Shown in pieces: positions 42,947 to 49,085 of a stretch of 49,085 nt of DNA. Below the pieces are notes generated by a model. It did not search any database. It saw only the letters and a program-made list of their open reading frames with translations, and was not told where the DNA came from. Location of the stretch: contig DATLAN010000451.1 of assembly GCA_035527455.1 (NCBI GenBank), positions 1 to 49,085 of the forward strand, in the 5' to 3' direction. Position numbers and translations under genes: made by a program. Position 1 is the stretch's first letter. Each line of letters opens with the position of its first letter. The DNA comes from DATLAN01 sp035527455. Its GTDB lineage: Bacteria; Planctomycetota; Planctomycetia; Pirellulales; Thermoguttaceae.

Positions 42947-43062
42947 CGGCAGGTCGAGGCCGAACGGCTGCGGGAGCAGTTGAACGGGGCGGGAGCAGCA
43001 TCGTGAAACTCGGATTACCTAAGGGATGCCCCGTGCGCTCATGCTGAGGGACGCAGTGACAC

Positions 43063-44343
43063 ATGGCGCAAATTCCCCCATTACTGTTGGTCGAGCCGGC
43101 AGCCGGACGGCGTCGAGCTGCTGGAATCAAGGCTCGCAGAGAGTCTCGGCTCGATCTGGAATCCATCAAGACGGAACTCGGTGAGATTCGCCGGCACTGC
43201 CGGGACAACCAAACCTCGTTGATGGAGGAGTACAAGAATAGCCTCGCGCAGTTCGCGGGTCTGGAGTGGGCCGTCGCGCCGGACGCTGCGCAAGCTGCAT
43301 CCTACGTCAAGCAGGTTGCCGGACACACGGACCTCGTCTCGATCAACAGGTCGAACGTCGTCGTGAACGAGCTTCGGCCCCAGCTGCAAGCCGTCGGCCT
43401 GCACGCGTACGTCCGCTACTTCAAGGAGTTCGACACCTTCGAGAAGAGGATCGAGGACTACTGGGGACTACCGGGACTCCATGAGAAGGGCCTGGTCGAG
43501 TCGTTCGACGTTGCCGAAACGTTTGCGCCCCTGAGATCGGGGCAAGTGCGAGATTATGTCGCCGTCCTGGGAGTCAATGCGGTCTCCGCCGGGGACGGTT
43601 CCGTCCTCTTCCTGCAGCACATGTCCAATATCTCCAAGGACCTCCAGCAGGCGAAGAAGGTCGTGATGGTGGTCAGTCCGGAGAAGGTCGTCAGAGACCG
43701 CGCAGCAGCCCTTTTTCAGACGAAGTCGATGGGAGTGTTCGGCCTGGAGAATATGCTCCTCGATCTGGGGCCGAACGAGGTGGAGAAGTACGACTTCGAA
43801 GGGCTTCCTGCGATCACCGCGGACAGCGACCTTGGGAATCGGGAACTCCACGTGCTGATCCTGGACAATGGCCGGACCGAGATTTTCGCCGAGCGGTACC
43901 GGGATCTCTTCCTCTGCATCGATTGTCGGGCGTGCGCCCGGCAATGTCCGATCGGGCAACACATGGACGTGGACGGGATGATCTGGAGTCCCAAGAACTA
44001 CCTCCTGGGGTTCTTGCAGGGTTGGGTAGACGCTACCGAGGCCTGTCTTCATTGCGGCCGCTGTCGGGTGGAATGCCCGGTCGATATCGATATTCCCGCA
44101 TTGATCTGGAGAGCCCAGTTCGAGCACTATGCAAGACACGGAAGGCGTTGGAGAAAGCGGTTGCTGGATAGGCCCGAGTTGCTGGCCAAGATCGGGTCGA
44201 TGACGGCGCCCTTTTCCAACTGGGCGAGCAGTCTCTCTGTTTCCAAGCGGATCATGGAGGCAGTCATGGGCGTCCACAGAAACGCTCGGTTGCCGGCGTT
44301 TCATCGGCGGACCTTCAAGAAATGGGTGAGCCGCCGTGAATGA
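43063..44343 (+). CDS. LutB-like protein: LUD domain plus two 4Fe-4S clusters
   Basis: 426 aa, cytosolic. The LUD (lactate-utilisation) domain spans about residues 55-275 (AVAPDAAQAASYVKQVAGHTDLV, VNAVSAGDGSVLFLQHMSN, KKVVMVVSPEKVV). A ferredoxin-type module follows with Cys285, 288, 291, 295 (CIDCRACARQCP) and Cys328, 331, 334, 338 (CLHCGRCRVECP). In lactate oxidation LutB works with LutA and LutC. Here the LutA-like CCG protein is the next gene, overlapping by 8 bp, but no LutC is present and an AOR follows. A role as electron-transfer partner of the AOR cluster is therefore more likely than lactate use. The start ATG 43063 has only GAGGGA about 14 bases away. Confidence 0.82.
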   Translation: MAQIPPLLLVEPAAGRRRAAGIKARRESRLDLESIKTELGEIRRHCRDNQTSLMEEYKNSLAQFAGLEWAVAPDAAQAASYVKQVAGHTDLVSINRSNVVVNELRPQLQAVGLHAYVRYFKEFDTFEKRIEDYWGLPGLHEKGLVESFDVAETFAPLRSGQVRDYVAVLGVNAVSAGDGSVLFLQHMSNISKDLQQAKKVVMVVSPEKVVRDRAAALFQTKSMGVFGLENMLLDLGPNEVEKYDFEGLPAITADSDLGNRELHVLILDNGRTEIFAERYRDLFLCIDCRACARQCPIGQHMDVDGMIWSPKNYLLGFLQGWVDATEACLHCGRCRVECPVDIDIPALIWRAQFEHYARHGRRWRKRLLDRPELLAKIGSMTAPFSNWASSLSVSKRIMEAVMGVHRNARLPAFHRRTFKKWVSRRE

Positions 44344-45082
44344 GAAGGTCGTCTATTTCAGCGGCTGCTACGCCAACTATTATGCCCCGCCGATCGGCCG
44401 GGCCTTCGTCGAGGTCATGGAGACCAACGGAATCGAGGTGCTGCTGGCCGAACAGAAATGCTGCGGTATGCCCATGATGTCCAATGGAAACATGAGGGGG
44501 GCGAAGAAGAACTTCAATGAAATCGTGCGGTCCCTCTCTCGGATGGCCGCTCCGGACCTGGAGATAGCAACTACCTGCCCGAGTTGCAGTTTGATGTTGA
44601 AAAAGGAGGGATTGCCGTTTTTCGACAGCGAGGAAGCCCGGTTCGTGGCAAGCCGAGTCTTGAATGCCGCGGAGTATCTTGTTAGGTTATTGCACCAGGG
44701 CAGGTTGAATACCAGGTTCGCCGAGACGCCGCTGAGGGTCCTGTACCACAACCCCTGCCATCTGCGAGTACAGGGAATCAGAAGAGAGCCGGTCGCGCTC
44801 CTGGAGTTGATACCGGGAATTCACGTGAGCAAAATCGTGGACAGTTGCTGCGGGATGGGTGGCTCCTATGGCATGAAAACGGCTCACTACGATCTGTCCG
44901 TGAAGATCGCACGGAAGCTCTGGGGAGAGATAGAGGACGCCGACGTGGACGCCGTCGTGACGGAATGTGGGACCTGCATGTTGCAAATAGAGGCCCGTCA
45001 GGATACAAAGAAGGCGATTCACCCGATCGTGTTGATCAGCGACGCATACCAGAATTCCGATCAGACGCGAGGGCATTCATGA
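44336..45082 (+). CDS. CCG-domain Fe-S protein (LutA / GlpC / HdrB-like)
   Basis: 248 aa with two complete cysteine-rich CCG modules. The first has Cys11, Cys42-Cys43-Gly and Cys81/Cys84 (CPSC). The second has Cys141 (NPCH), Cys171-Cys172-Gly and Cys211/Cys214 (CGTC). Such modules bind unusual Fe-S clusters in heterodisulfide reductase HdrB, succinate:quinone reductase SdhE, GlpC and LutA. It overlaps the LUD/Fe-S gene by 8 bp, so the two are translated together and probably form a complex passing electrons to or from a thiol/disulfide or quinone acceptor. All expected Cys are intact. Confidence 0.88.
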   Translation: MNEKVVYFSGCYANYYAPPIGRAFVEVMETNGIEVLLAEQKCCGMPMMSNGNMRGAKKNFNEIVRSLSRMAAPDLEIATTCPSCSLMLKKEGLPFFDSEEARFVASRVLNAAEYLVRLLHQGRLNTRFAETPLRVLYHNPCHLRVQGIRREPVALLELIPGIHVSKIVDSCCGMGGSYGMKTAHYDLSVKIARKLWGEIEDADVDAVVTECGTCMLQIEARQDTKKAIHPIVLISDAYQNSDQTRGHS

Positions 45083-45134
45083 GAAGCAATCGCTGGATGG
45101 GCGGGGCGTGTCTCATCTTGAAAGGAAGGCTGAG

Positions 45135-45392
45135 ATGACAGACAAGAAGGAAGAATTGTCCGGCGTCGAGGGCCTGGCCAAAACCCGGACGTATGGCAAG
45201 TTCCGGTGCCACAATCCAAGCTGCATGGCGAGGATTACCGTGGAACCCGGCGCAACGCAGTGCGAGTGTCCCACTTGTGGTCTGCAGTGGCGAGTGTCCT
45301 GGATCGGCCCCAATTTTCCCCGGATACGCGGGCCGGTATGGGACGTGAACCAGAAGATCGCCCAGGAAGCCGCCGCCAAGAAGAAAGGGTAG
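45135..45392 (+). CDS. Small zinc-ribbon-like protein
   Basis: 85 aa from ATG 45135, with AAAGGAAG upstream (an in-frame start at 45108 is less likely). Cys25 and Cys30 (CHNPSC) and Cys45 and Cys48 (CPTC), with an additional Cys43, could bind one zinc or iron. The rest is basic and soluble with a Lys-rich end (AAAKKKG). It is placed 5 bp before the AOR gene, so it is almost certainly co-translated with it. It may be a small rubredoxin-like or assembly factor for the AOR, but I recognise no family. Confidence 0.6.
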   Translation: MTDKKEELSGVEGLAKTRTYGKFRCHNPSCMARITVEPGATQCECPTCGLQWRVSWIGPNFPRIRGPVWDVNQKIAQEAAAKKKG

Positions 45393-45396
45393 AGGA

Positions 45397-47325
45397 ATGG
45401 CCCTGAACCGGAAGATAGCCTACATCGATCTTACGACGGGAACGATCGAGACGAAGCCGATCCCGCTGCAGATGCGCAAGAAGTATCTTGGAGGCCGAGG
45501 GCTGGACGCCTACCTGCTGTACAACCACACGGAAGCAGGCGTCGACCCGCTGGGCCCCGACAACGCCCTGCTGATCAGTGCGGGCGTCCTGGGGGGCACG
45601 CTGGCCTCTGCGACCGCGAGGACGCACATCTGCGCAAAATCGCCGCTGACCGGGTTTTTCGGCAGCACGAACATGGGCGGGTTTTTCGCCCCCGAATTGA
45701 GATGGGCCGGATTCGACCATCTGGTCATCAAGGGCAAGGCCGAGAAGCCCGTGTATCTGTGGATTCGCGACGGCGAGATCGAGATACGCTCCGCCGCCAA
45801 CCTGTGGGGTCTGAATGTTCACGAGACCCAGCGGGCAATCAGAAACGAGCTGGGTGATGAGGATATCAAGTGCGCCGTGATCGGTCAGGCCGGCGAGAAT
45901 CTGGTGCGGTACGCCAACGTGATGACGGGACTGAAGAACGCCGGCGGCAGAACGGGGATGGGAGCCGTCTTCGGTTCGAAGAACCTCAAGGCGGTAGCTG
46001 CCCGAGGCACCATGGACATCCGCATCGCGCATCCCGCCGAAGCCCTCGAGTTCAACAAGAAGTTCATCGGCCAGATCACCGGTGCCAAAGCGAACCAGAC
46101 CCAGGGAAGGCTGGGGACTCCTTTCATCTGGGGAGCGACCAATTCCTGGGGAGGCTTGAGGGTCCGGAACTTCCAGACCAACCAGCTCCTGTACGCCGAC
46201 GACGTCGAACCGGAGCGGATCGACGAGATCTGTACACAGACCATCGGGCCCCACCACATGGTCGGTTGCTTCGGCTGCCAGGTGCATTGCCGCTCTCAGT
46301 ACAAGGTCCCCTCCGGCCCGTACGCCGGCGAGTACGACGAAGGCCCCGAGTACACGTCGCAGGGCGCTTTCGCGGCCGAGCCCGAATGCCGCAGCGCGAA
46401 TACCGTGCTGACCTGCAATCACATGGTGAACATGTGGGGGATCGACAACCTGGAGATAGGAAGCCTCATCGCCTGGGCCATGGAGCTTTACGAAGAGGGA
46501 ATCCTGACCGGCAAGGAAACGGACGGCCTGGATCTGAAGTTCGGCAACGACGAAGCCCTGATGGAGATGATTCGCCGAATTGCGTTTCGAGACGGATGGC
46601 TCGGCGACACGTTGGCGGAAGGAGGACTTCGAGCCGCCGAAAAGATCGGCAAGGACTCCATCAAGTACCTCATCCACGTCAAGGGGATGAGCAATCTGCT
46701 TTCCGACGAGCGGGCGACGCCGGGGCTGGCGCTGGGTATCGCCACGGCCTCCCGGGGTTCCGACCACTTGAGGAGCCGTCCCGCCATCGACCTCTACCAT
46801 CTGCCGGAACCCGTCCTCAGAAAGATCTACGGCAACCCGGTGAAGTACGACGGTCCGTTGAGTTCCGAACACACCGAATACGTGGGGAAGGCGTGGCAGG
46901 TCTTCTGGCAGGAGATGTGTTACATGGGTGTGGATTGCCTGGGGATCTGCAAGTACCACACCGTGTTCCTCGGAGCCACCCTTCCCAACTTCGAGGACTG
47001 GCCCAAAGTGCTTTACTACAACACCAACCTGGAGTTCACGCCGACGGAGTTGTGGGCCGTGGCCGAGAGATGCAACAATCTGGAGAGGCTGTTCAACATT
47101 CGGGAAGGACTGACCCGAGAACTCGACACGCTGGTTGACCGGTACTTCGACGAACCGGCAACTCGGGGGGCGCCGGACGTCATCGGCTCGGTGATCGACC
47201 GCGAGAGGTTCGCCAAGATGATCGACGAATACTACGAGCACCATGGCTGGGACGAGCATGGCGTTCCCCGGCCGGAAACGCTCGAGAGGCTTGGACTGGC
47301 CGACGAGCCGTCCGGGGTCCTCTGA
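45397..47325 (+). CDS. Tungsten-type aldehyde:ferredoxin oxidoreductase (AOR family)
   Basis: 642 aa, the usual length. AOR-family enzymes use a tungsto-bispterin plus one 4Fe-4S cluster to interconvert aldehydes and carboxylates (or, in BamB, reduce benzoyl-CoA). The N-terminal pterin-binding part has LGGRGLDAYLLY, NALLISAGVLGGTLAS and FFGSTNMGGFFAPELRWAGFDHLVIKGKA. The cluster ligands are Cys291, Cys294 and Cys298 (CFGCQVHC) plus Cys518 in VDCLGICKYHT. The middle holds the EPECRSANTVLTCNHMVNMWGID region. It is followed by a polyferredoxin and a MoaD-like protein, a typical AOR neighbourhood. The substrate cannot be read. The adjacent thiolase hints at acyl-CoA/ketone metabolism. Confidence 0.92.
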   Translation: MALNRKIAYIDLTTGTIETKPIPLQMRKKYLGGRGLDAYLLYNHTEAGVDPLGPDNALLISAGVLGGTLASATARTHICAKSPLTGFFGSTNMGGFFAPELRWAGFDHLVIKGKAEKPVYLWIRDGEIEIRSAANLWGLNVHETQRAIRNELGDEDIKCAVIGQAGENLVRYANVMTGLKNAGGRTGMGAVFGSKNLKAVAARGTMDIRIAHPAEALEFNKKFIGQITGAKANQTQGRLGTPFIWGATNSWGGLRVRNFQTNQLLYADDVEPERIDEICTQTIGPHHMVGCFGCQVHCRSQYKVPSGPYAGEYDEGPEYTSQGAFAAEPECRSANTVLTCNHMVNMWGIDNLEIGSLIAWAMELYEEGILTGKETDGLDLKFGNDEALMEMIRRIAFRDGWLGDTLAEGGLRAAEKIGKDSIKYLIHVKGMSNLLSDERATPGLALGIATASRGSDHLRSRPAIDLYHLPEPVLRKIYGNPVKYDGPLSSEHTEYVGKAWQVFWQEMCYMGVDCLGICKYHTVFLGATLPNFEDWPKVLYYNTNLEFTPTELWAVAERCNNLERLFNIREGLTRELDTLVDRYFDEPATRGAPDVIGSVIDRERFAKMIDEYYEHHGWDEHGVPRPETLERLGLADEPSGVL

Positions 47326-47346
47326 TCCGCCTGAGAGGAGAAGAAC

Positions 47347-47844
47347 ATGGCTAAAGTATTGACGGTAGATTTCGAAAAATGCACCGGCTGCCGGCTGTGC
47401 GAACTCGTTTGTTCCGTCAAACACGAAGGGGTGTCCAACCCCTCCCGGAGTCGGCTCAAGGTCGAGAAGTGGGAGTGGGAGGGCCTGTACATCCCGATGA
47501 CGTGTCAGCAATGCGAGGATGCCCCGTGCAGTTCGGTCTGCCCGGTCAAGGCCATTTCCCGCGATGAGAGTCTGGGTCGGCTGATCGTGAACTACGAACT
47601 GTGTATCGGCTGCCGGTCGTGTGTGGCCGTCTGCCCCTTCGGCGCGATAAGCTTCGATACCGTCGGCAAGAAGGTGATCAAGTGCGACCTCTGCGACGGG
47701 GAACCGACCTGCGTCTCGTTCTGCGACGTGAAAGCGCTGGACTACGTCGATGCCCGGCAGGTCAGCATCGCCAAGAAGAGAGGCGCGGCGAAGAGAATCT
47801 CCGATGCACGGAAGATCGCCGTGACGGTTGCCGAAGAAAGGTAA
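47347..47844 (+). CDS. Four-cluster 4Fe-4S polyferredoxin, AOR electron-transfer subunit-like
   Basis: 165 aa with four complete cysteine quartets: Cys12/15/18/22 (CTGCRLCELVC), CQQCEDAPCSSVCP, CIGCRSCVAVCP and CDLCDGEPTCVSFC. The layout is that of HycB/DmsB-type subunits and of the small AorA subunit that wires bacterial AORs. It lies 21 bp after the AOR stop with GAGAGGAG before its ATG. Expected to shuttle electrons between the AOR and a carrier, possibly the LUD/CCG pair. Confidence 0.92.
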   Translation: MAKVLTVDFEKCTGCRLCELVCSVKHEGVSNPSRSRLKVEKWEWEGLYIPMTCQQCEDAPCSSVCPVKAISRDESLGRLIVNYELCIGCRSCVAVCPFGAISFDTVGKKVIKCDLCDGEPTCVSFCDVKALDYVDARQVSIAKKRGAAKRISDARKIAVTVAEER

Positions 47845-47877
47845 GAGGAATCAGCGAGATCCTGCAGACGGCGGAAA

Positions 47878-48159
47878 GTGAACGACGTGAGCGTGAAGGT
47901 GAGCCTGCACAAGACGCATCGAAAGTTCACCGGCGGACTCGAGATCGTCGAGGTCCAAGGTGAAACGGTCGGTGATTGCCTGGACCACCTGGCGAGACAA
48001 TATCCAGGAATAGGTGAGGCGCTGTTCGAGAAGAAAGGGAAACTGAAACGACACATCGAGGTCTTCCTCAACCTCCAGAGCACGTATCCGCAAGAGTTGG
48101 CCATGCCGGTGAAGGACGGAGATGAGATCCACGTCACCGTCATGCTGGCCGGCGGCTGA
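47878..48159 (+). CDS. MoaD/ThiS family sulfur-carrier protein
   Basis: 93 aa of ubiquitin-like fold ending in Ala-Gly-Gly (VTVMLAGG). The terminal Gly-Gly is the thiocarboxylation site of MoaD (molybdopterin synthase small subunit) and ThiS. The middle motifs TVGDCLDHLARQYPGIGEAL and VKDGDEIHVTVMLAGG are characteristic. The start is GTG 47878. Position after an AOR and its ferredoxin is common for MoaD-like proteins dedicated to the tungsten pterin. No MoaE or activating MoeB/ThiF gene is in view. Confidence 0.88.
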   Translation: MNDVSVKVSLHKTHRKFTGGLEIVEVQGETVGDCLDHLARQYPGIGEALFEKKGKLKRHIEVFLNLQSTYPQELAMPVKDGDEIHVTVMLAGG

Positions 48160-48276
48160 CCCCGCTGCCGACCCGATCGCTGAAGGCGGCCGCTGCTCTC
48201 GCCCTTTCCAGCGCTGGTTCACCTGGACACCATTTGCCGATAAGTTATTCGTGTTCAATTGCTGTGATCCGCTGAC

Positions 48277-48292
48277 CTGCGAGGCCTCGCAG
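48277..48292. promoter_or_regulatory. Perfect 16-bp GC-rich palindrome
   Basis: CTGCGAGGCCTCGCAG lies in the 138-bp gap after the MoaD-like gene, six bases before the leader peptide frame. It could be a hairpin or dimeric operator affecting the thiolase gene. Confidence 0.35.
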
Positions 48293-48297
48293 TAGCT

Positions 48298-48387
48298 GTG
48301 AAAGAGAACGCCATGAAAGAGAACGCTATGAAAGAGAACGCTATGAAAGAGAACAAGGACGAGATCAAGGAGTCGCTGTGGCCATGA
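48298..48387 (+). CDS. Putative leader peptide made of MKENA repeats, overlapping the thiolase start
   Basis: A 29-codon frame starting GTG 48298 reads (V/M)KENA three times, then MKENKDEIKESLWP and stop TGA at 48385-48387. The stop overlaps the thiolase ATG as ATGA, which usually couples translation. The frame contains several in-frame ATGs. No ribosome binding site is evident upstream of 48298. It may be expressed, or may only be a scar of start-region duplication. Confidence 0.35.
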   Translation: MKENAMKENAMKENAMKENKDEIKESLWP

Positions 48388-48398
48388 AAGAGAACGTC
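48298..48398 (+). repeat. 15-bp repeats (ATGAAAGAGAACGCT) before and at the thiolase start
   Basis: Four adjacent units at 48298-48312 (GTG variant), 48313-48327, 48328-48342 and 48343-48357 (AAG end) are followed, after 26 bp, by a fifth unit at 48384-48398. The fifth is the first codons of the thiolase. The units thus look like copies of the gene's own start region. Confidence 0.9.
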
Positions 48399-49085
48399 GA
48401 GATGTTCCCCGATGCCCGGATACCGTACGGCACCTGGGGAAGCAGCTTTTTCCCCGCGTGGCAGACGTCAGCGCTGGCCGAGGTCAACATAGGCCAATTT
48501 GCGGGGGAGGCGATGAACCGGATCCTCGGGCTCAGGAAAGTCCCCAACAGCGAATTGGATTATCTGATCATCGGTTCCACCGTGCCGTGGCACTGGAAGT
48601 TCTGGAATGCGCCGCTGGTGGCAAGCTGCCTGGGACGCCGCATCCCGGGATTCCATGTCGAACAGGCCTGTGCCACCGGGCTCCAGGCGGTCCTGCTGGC
48701 TGGTGCGGAAATCCAGAGTGGATCGAATCAAGTGGTCGGCGTGCTGACTTTCGACCGGACCAGCGATTCGCCGGTCGGCGTGTTCCCGGAACGGCGGGCA
48801 CACCGCAGAACCATGGCGCTGAGCGACGTGTGGGACAATTTCGGATTCGACCCGGCCACGGGCCGGGCGATGATTGCCACGGCCGGAAATGCTGCCCGCA
48901 AGCACCGTCTCGACCGAAAAGAGGTGGAGGACCTCGCCTTCTGCCGGCATCAGCAATACTTCGAAACCAAGGCATCCGGGTTCCTCGATCGTATCCTCGT
49001 GCCGCTCGAAGTATTGAACGTGCAAGGTCGCTTTCTTGGCAGCATCGAGGATGACGTTGGGGTTCGCAAACTGACATTGGACGGT
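48384..49085 (+). CDS. Thiolase family protein (acetyl-CoA acetyltransferase-like), 3' end cut by window edge
   Basis: 234 residues before the right edge, covering most of the N-terminal thiolase domain. The nucleophile Cys96 lies in HVEQACATGLQAVLLAGAEI, the family motif. The preceding GEAMNRILGLRKVPNSELDYLIIGSTVP is the usual N-terminal alpha/beta part, and RTMALSDVWDNFGFDP belongs to the loop domain. It may condense or cleave beta-ketoacyl-CoA. ATG 48384 overlaps the stop of the leader frame. A GTG at 48378 with AAGGAG five bases upstream is an alternative. It is the last visible gene of the AOR cluster. Confidence 0.88.
   Translation, partial: MKENVEMFPDARIPYGTWGSSFFPAWQTSALAEVNIGQFAGEAMNRILGLRKVPNSELDYLIIGSTVPWHWKFWNAPLVASCLGRRIPGFHVEQACATGLQAVLLAGAEIQSGSNQVVGVLTFDRTSDSPVGVFPERRAHRRTMALSDVWDNFGFDPATGRAMIATAGNAARKHRLDRKEVEDLAFCRHQQYFETKASGFLDRILVPLEVLNVQGRFLGSIEDDVGVRKLTLDG

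Noticed and set aside
45235..47511. 758-codon minus-strand frame opposite the AOR gene
   Set aside because: No recognisable domain; the plus strand encodes a full-length AOR with all cluster cysteines.
1..49085. CRISPR array, prophage, rRNA or tRNA genes, complete IS element
   Set aside because: No regularly spaced long repeats, phage structural genes, transposase or tRNA cloverleaf were seen; the repeats found are short palindromes or tandem arrays. A tRNAscan or IS database search was not possible.

Overview
The window looks like a contig from the chromosome of a planctomycete (Pirellulales-like). This is inferred from gene families, since there is no rRNA or marker gene to settle it. The signs are a two-domain DUF1080 protein, a secreted PDZ/DUF6288/HEAT protein, very large TPR proteins, a giant ExbBD-linked protein ending in a squalene-cyclase-like toroid, a GH95 fucosidase, high GC with long shadow frames, and many short palindromic repeats between genes.

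Layout. 1-1354 (-): 3' part of a HlyD/RND-type periplasmic adaptor. 1827-5995 (+): phosphate block with two Na/Pi cotransporters around a PhoU-like protein. 6617-7633 (+): ApbE flavin transferase, converging on selD (-, 7630-8694), which carries an in-frame TGA (Sec17). 8836-9780: malate dehydrogenase. 10041-13460: alpha/beta hydrolase with an altered nucleophile elbow, then a membrane-anchored TPR protein. 13664-19619: GH95 fucosidase converging on a 1231-aa PDZ/DUF6288/HEAT protein. 19909-20558: toxin-antitoxin pair with a PIN toxin. 20600-26888: YdjY-like secreted protein, YbaK-type deacylase, an enolase-superfamily protein lacking canonical ligands, a CBS protein, a double DUF1080 protein and a TerC membrane protein. 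27438-37679 (+): TPR / ExbB / ExbD / giant toroid protein. 37680-42946: small hypotheticals, a membrane TPR protein and two tandem DUF6263-like paralogues. 43063 to the right edge (+): a redox cluster of LUD/Fe-S protein, CCG Fe-S protein, zinc-ribbon protein, tungsten-type aldehyde:ferredoxin oxidoreductase (AOR), four-cluster polyferredoxin, MoaD/ThiS-like protein and a thiolase cut by the edge.

How the genes work together. The TPR-ExbB-ExbD-giant protein set is consistent with a proton-motive-force-driven envelope machine, in which the Pro-rich membrane protein takes the place of TonB/TolA and ends in an alpha/alpha toroid. The last 6 kb is consistent with anaerobic aldehyde/acid redox chemistry. 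The polyferredoxin would be the AOR electron partner, the LUD/CCG pair a possible onward electron carrier, and the MoaD-like protein a sulfur carrier for the pterin cofactor. Its Arg codon use (AGA/AGG) differs from the rest of the window and may indicate acquisition. The intergenic DNA holds at least four palindrome families that each begin with GTAG and occur in inverted pairs, which is the hallmark of REP/BIME elements mobilised by RAYT (TnpA-REP) enzymes. No RAYT gene lies in the window. No tRNA, rRNA, CRISPR array or complete insertion sequence was recognised.
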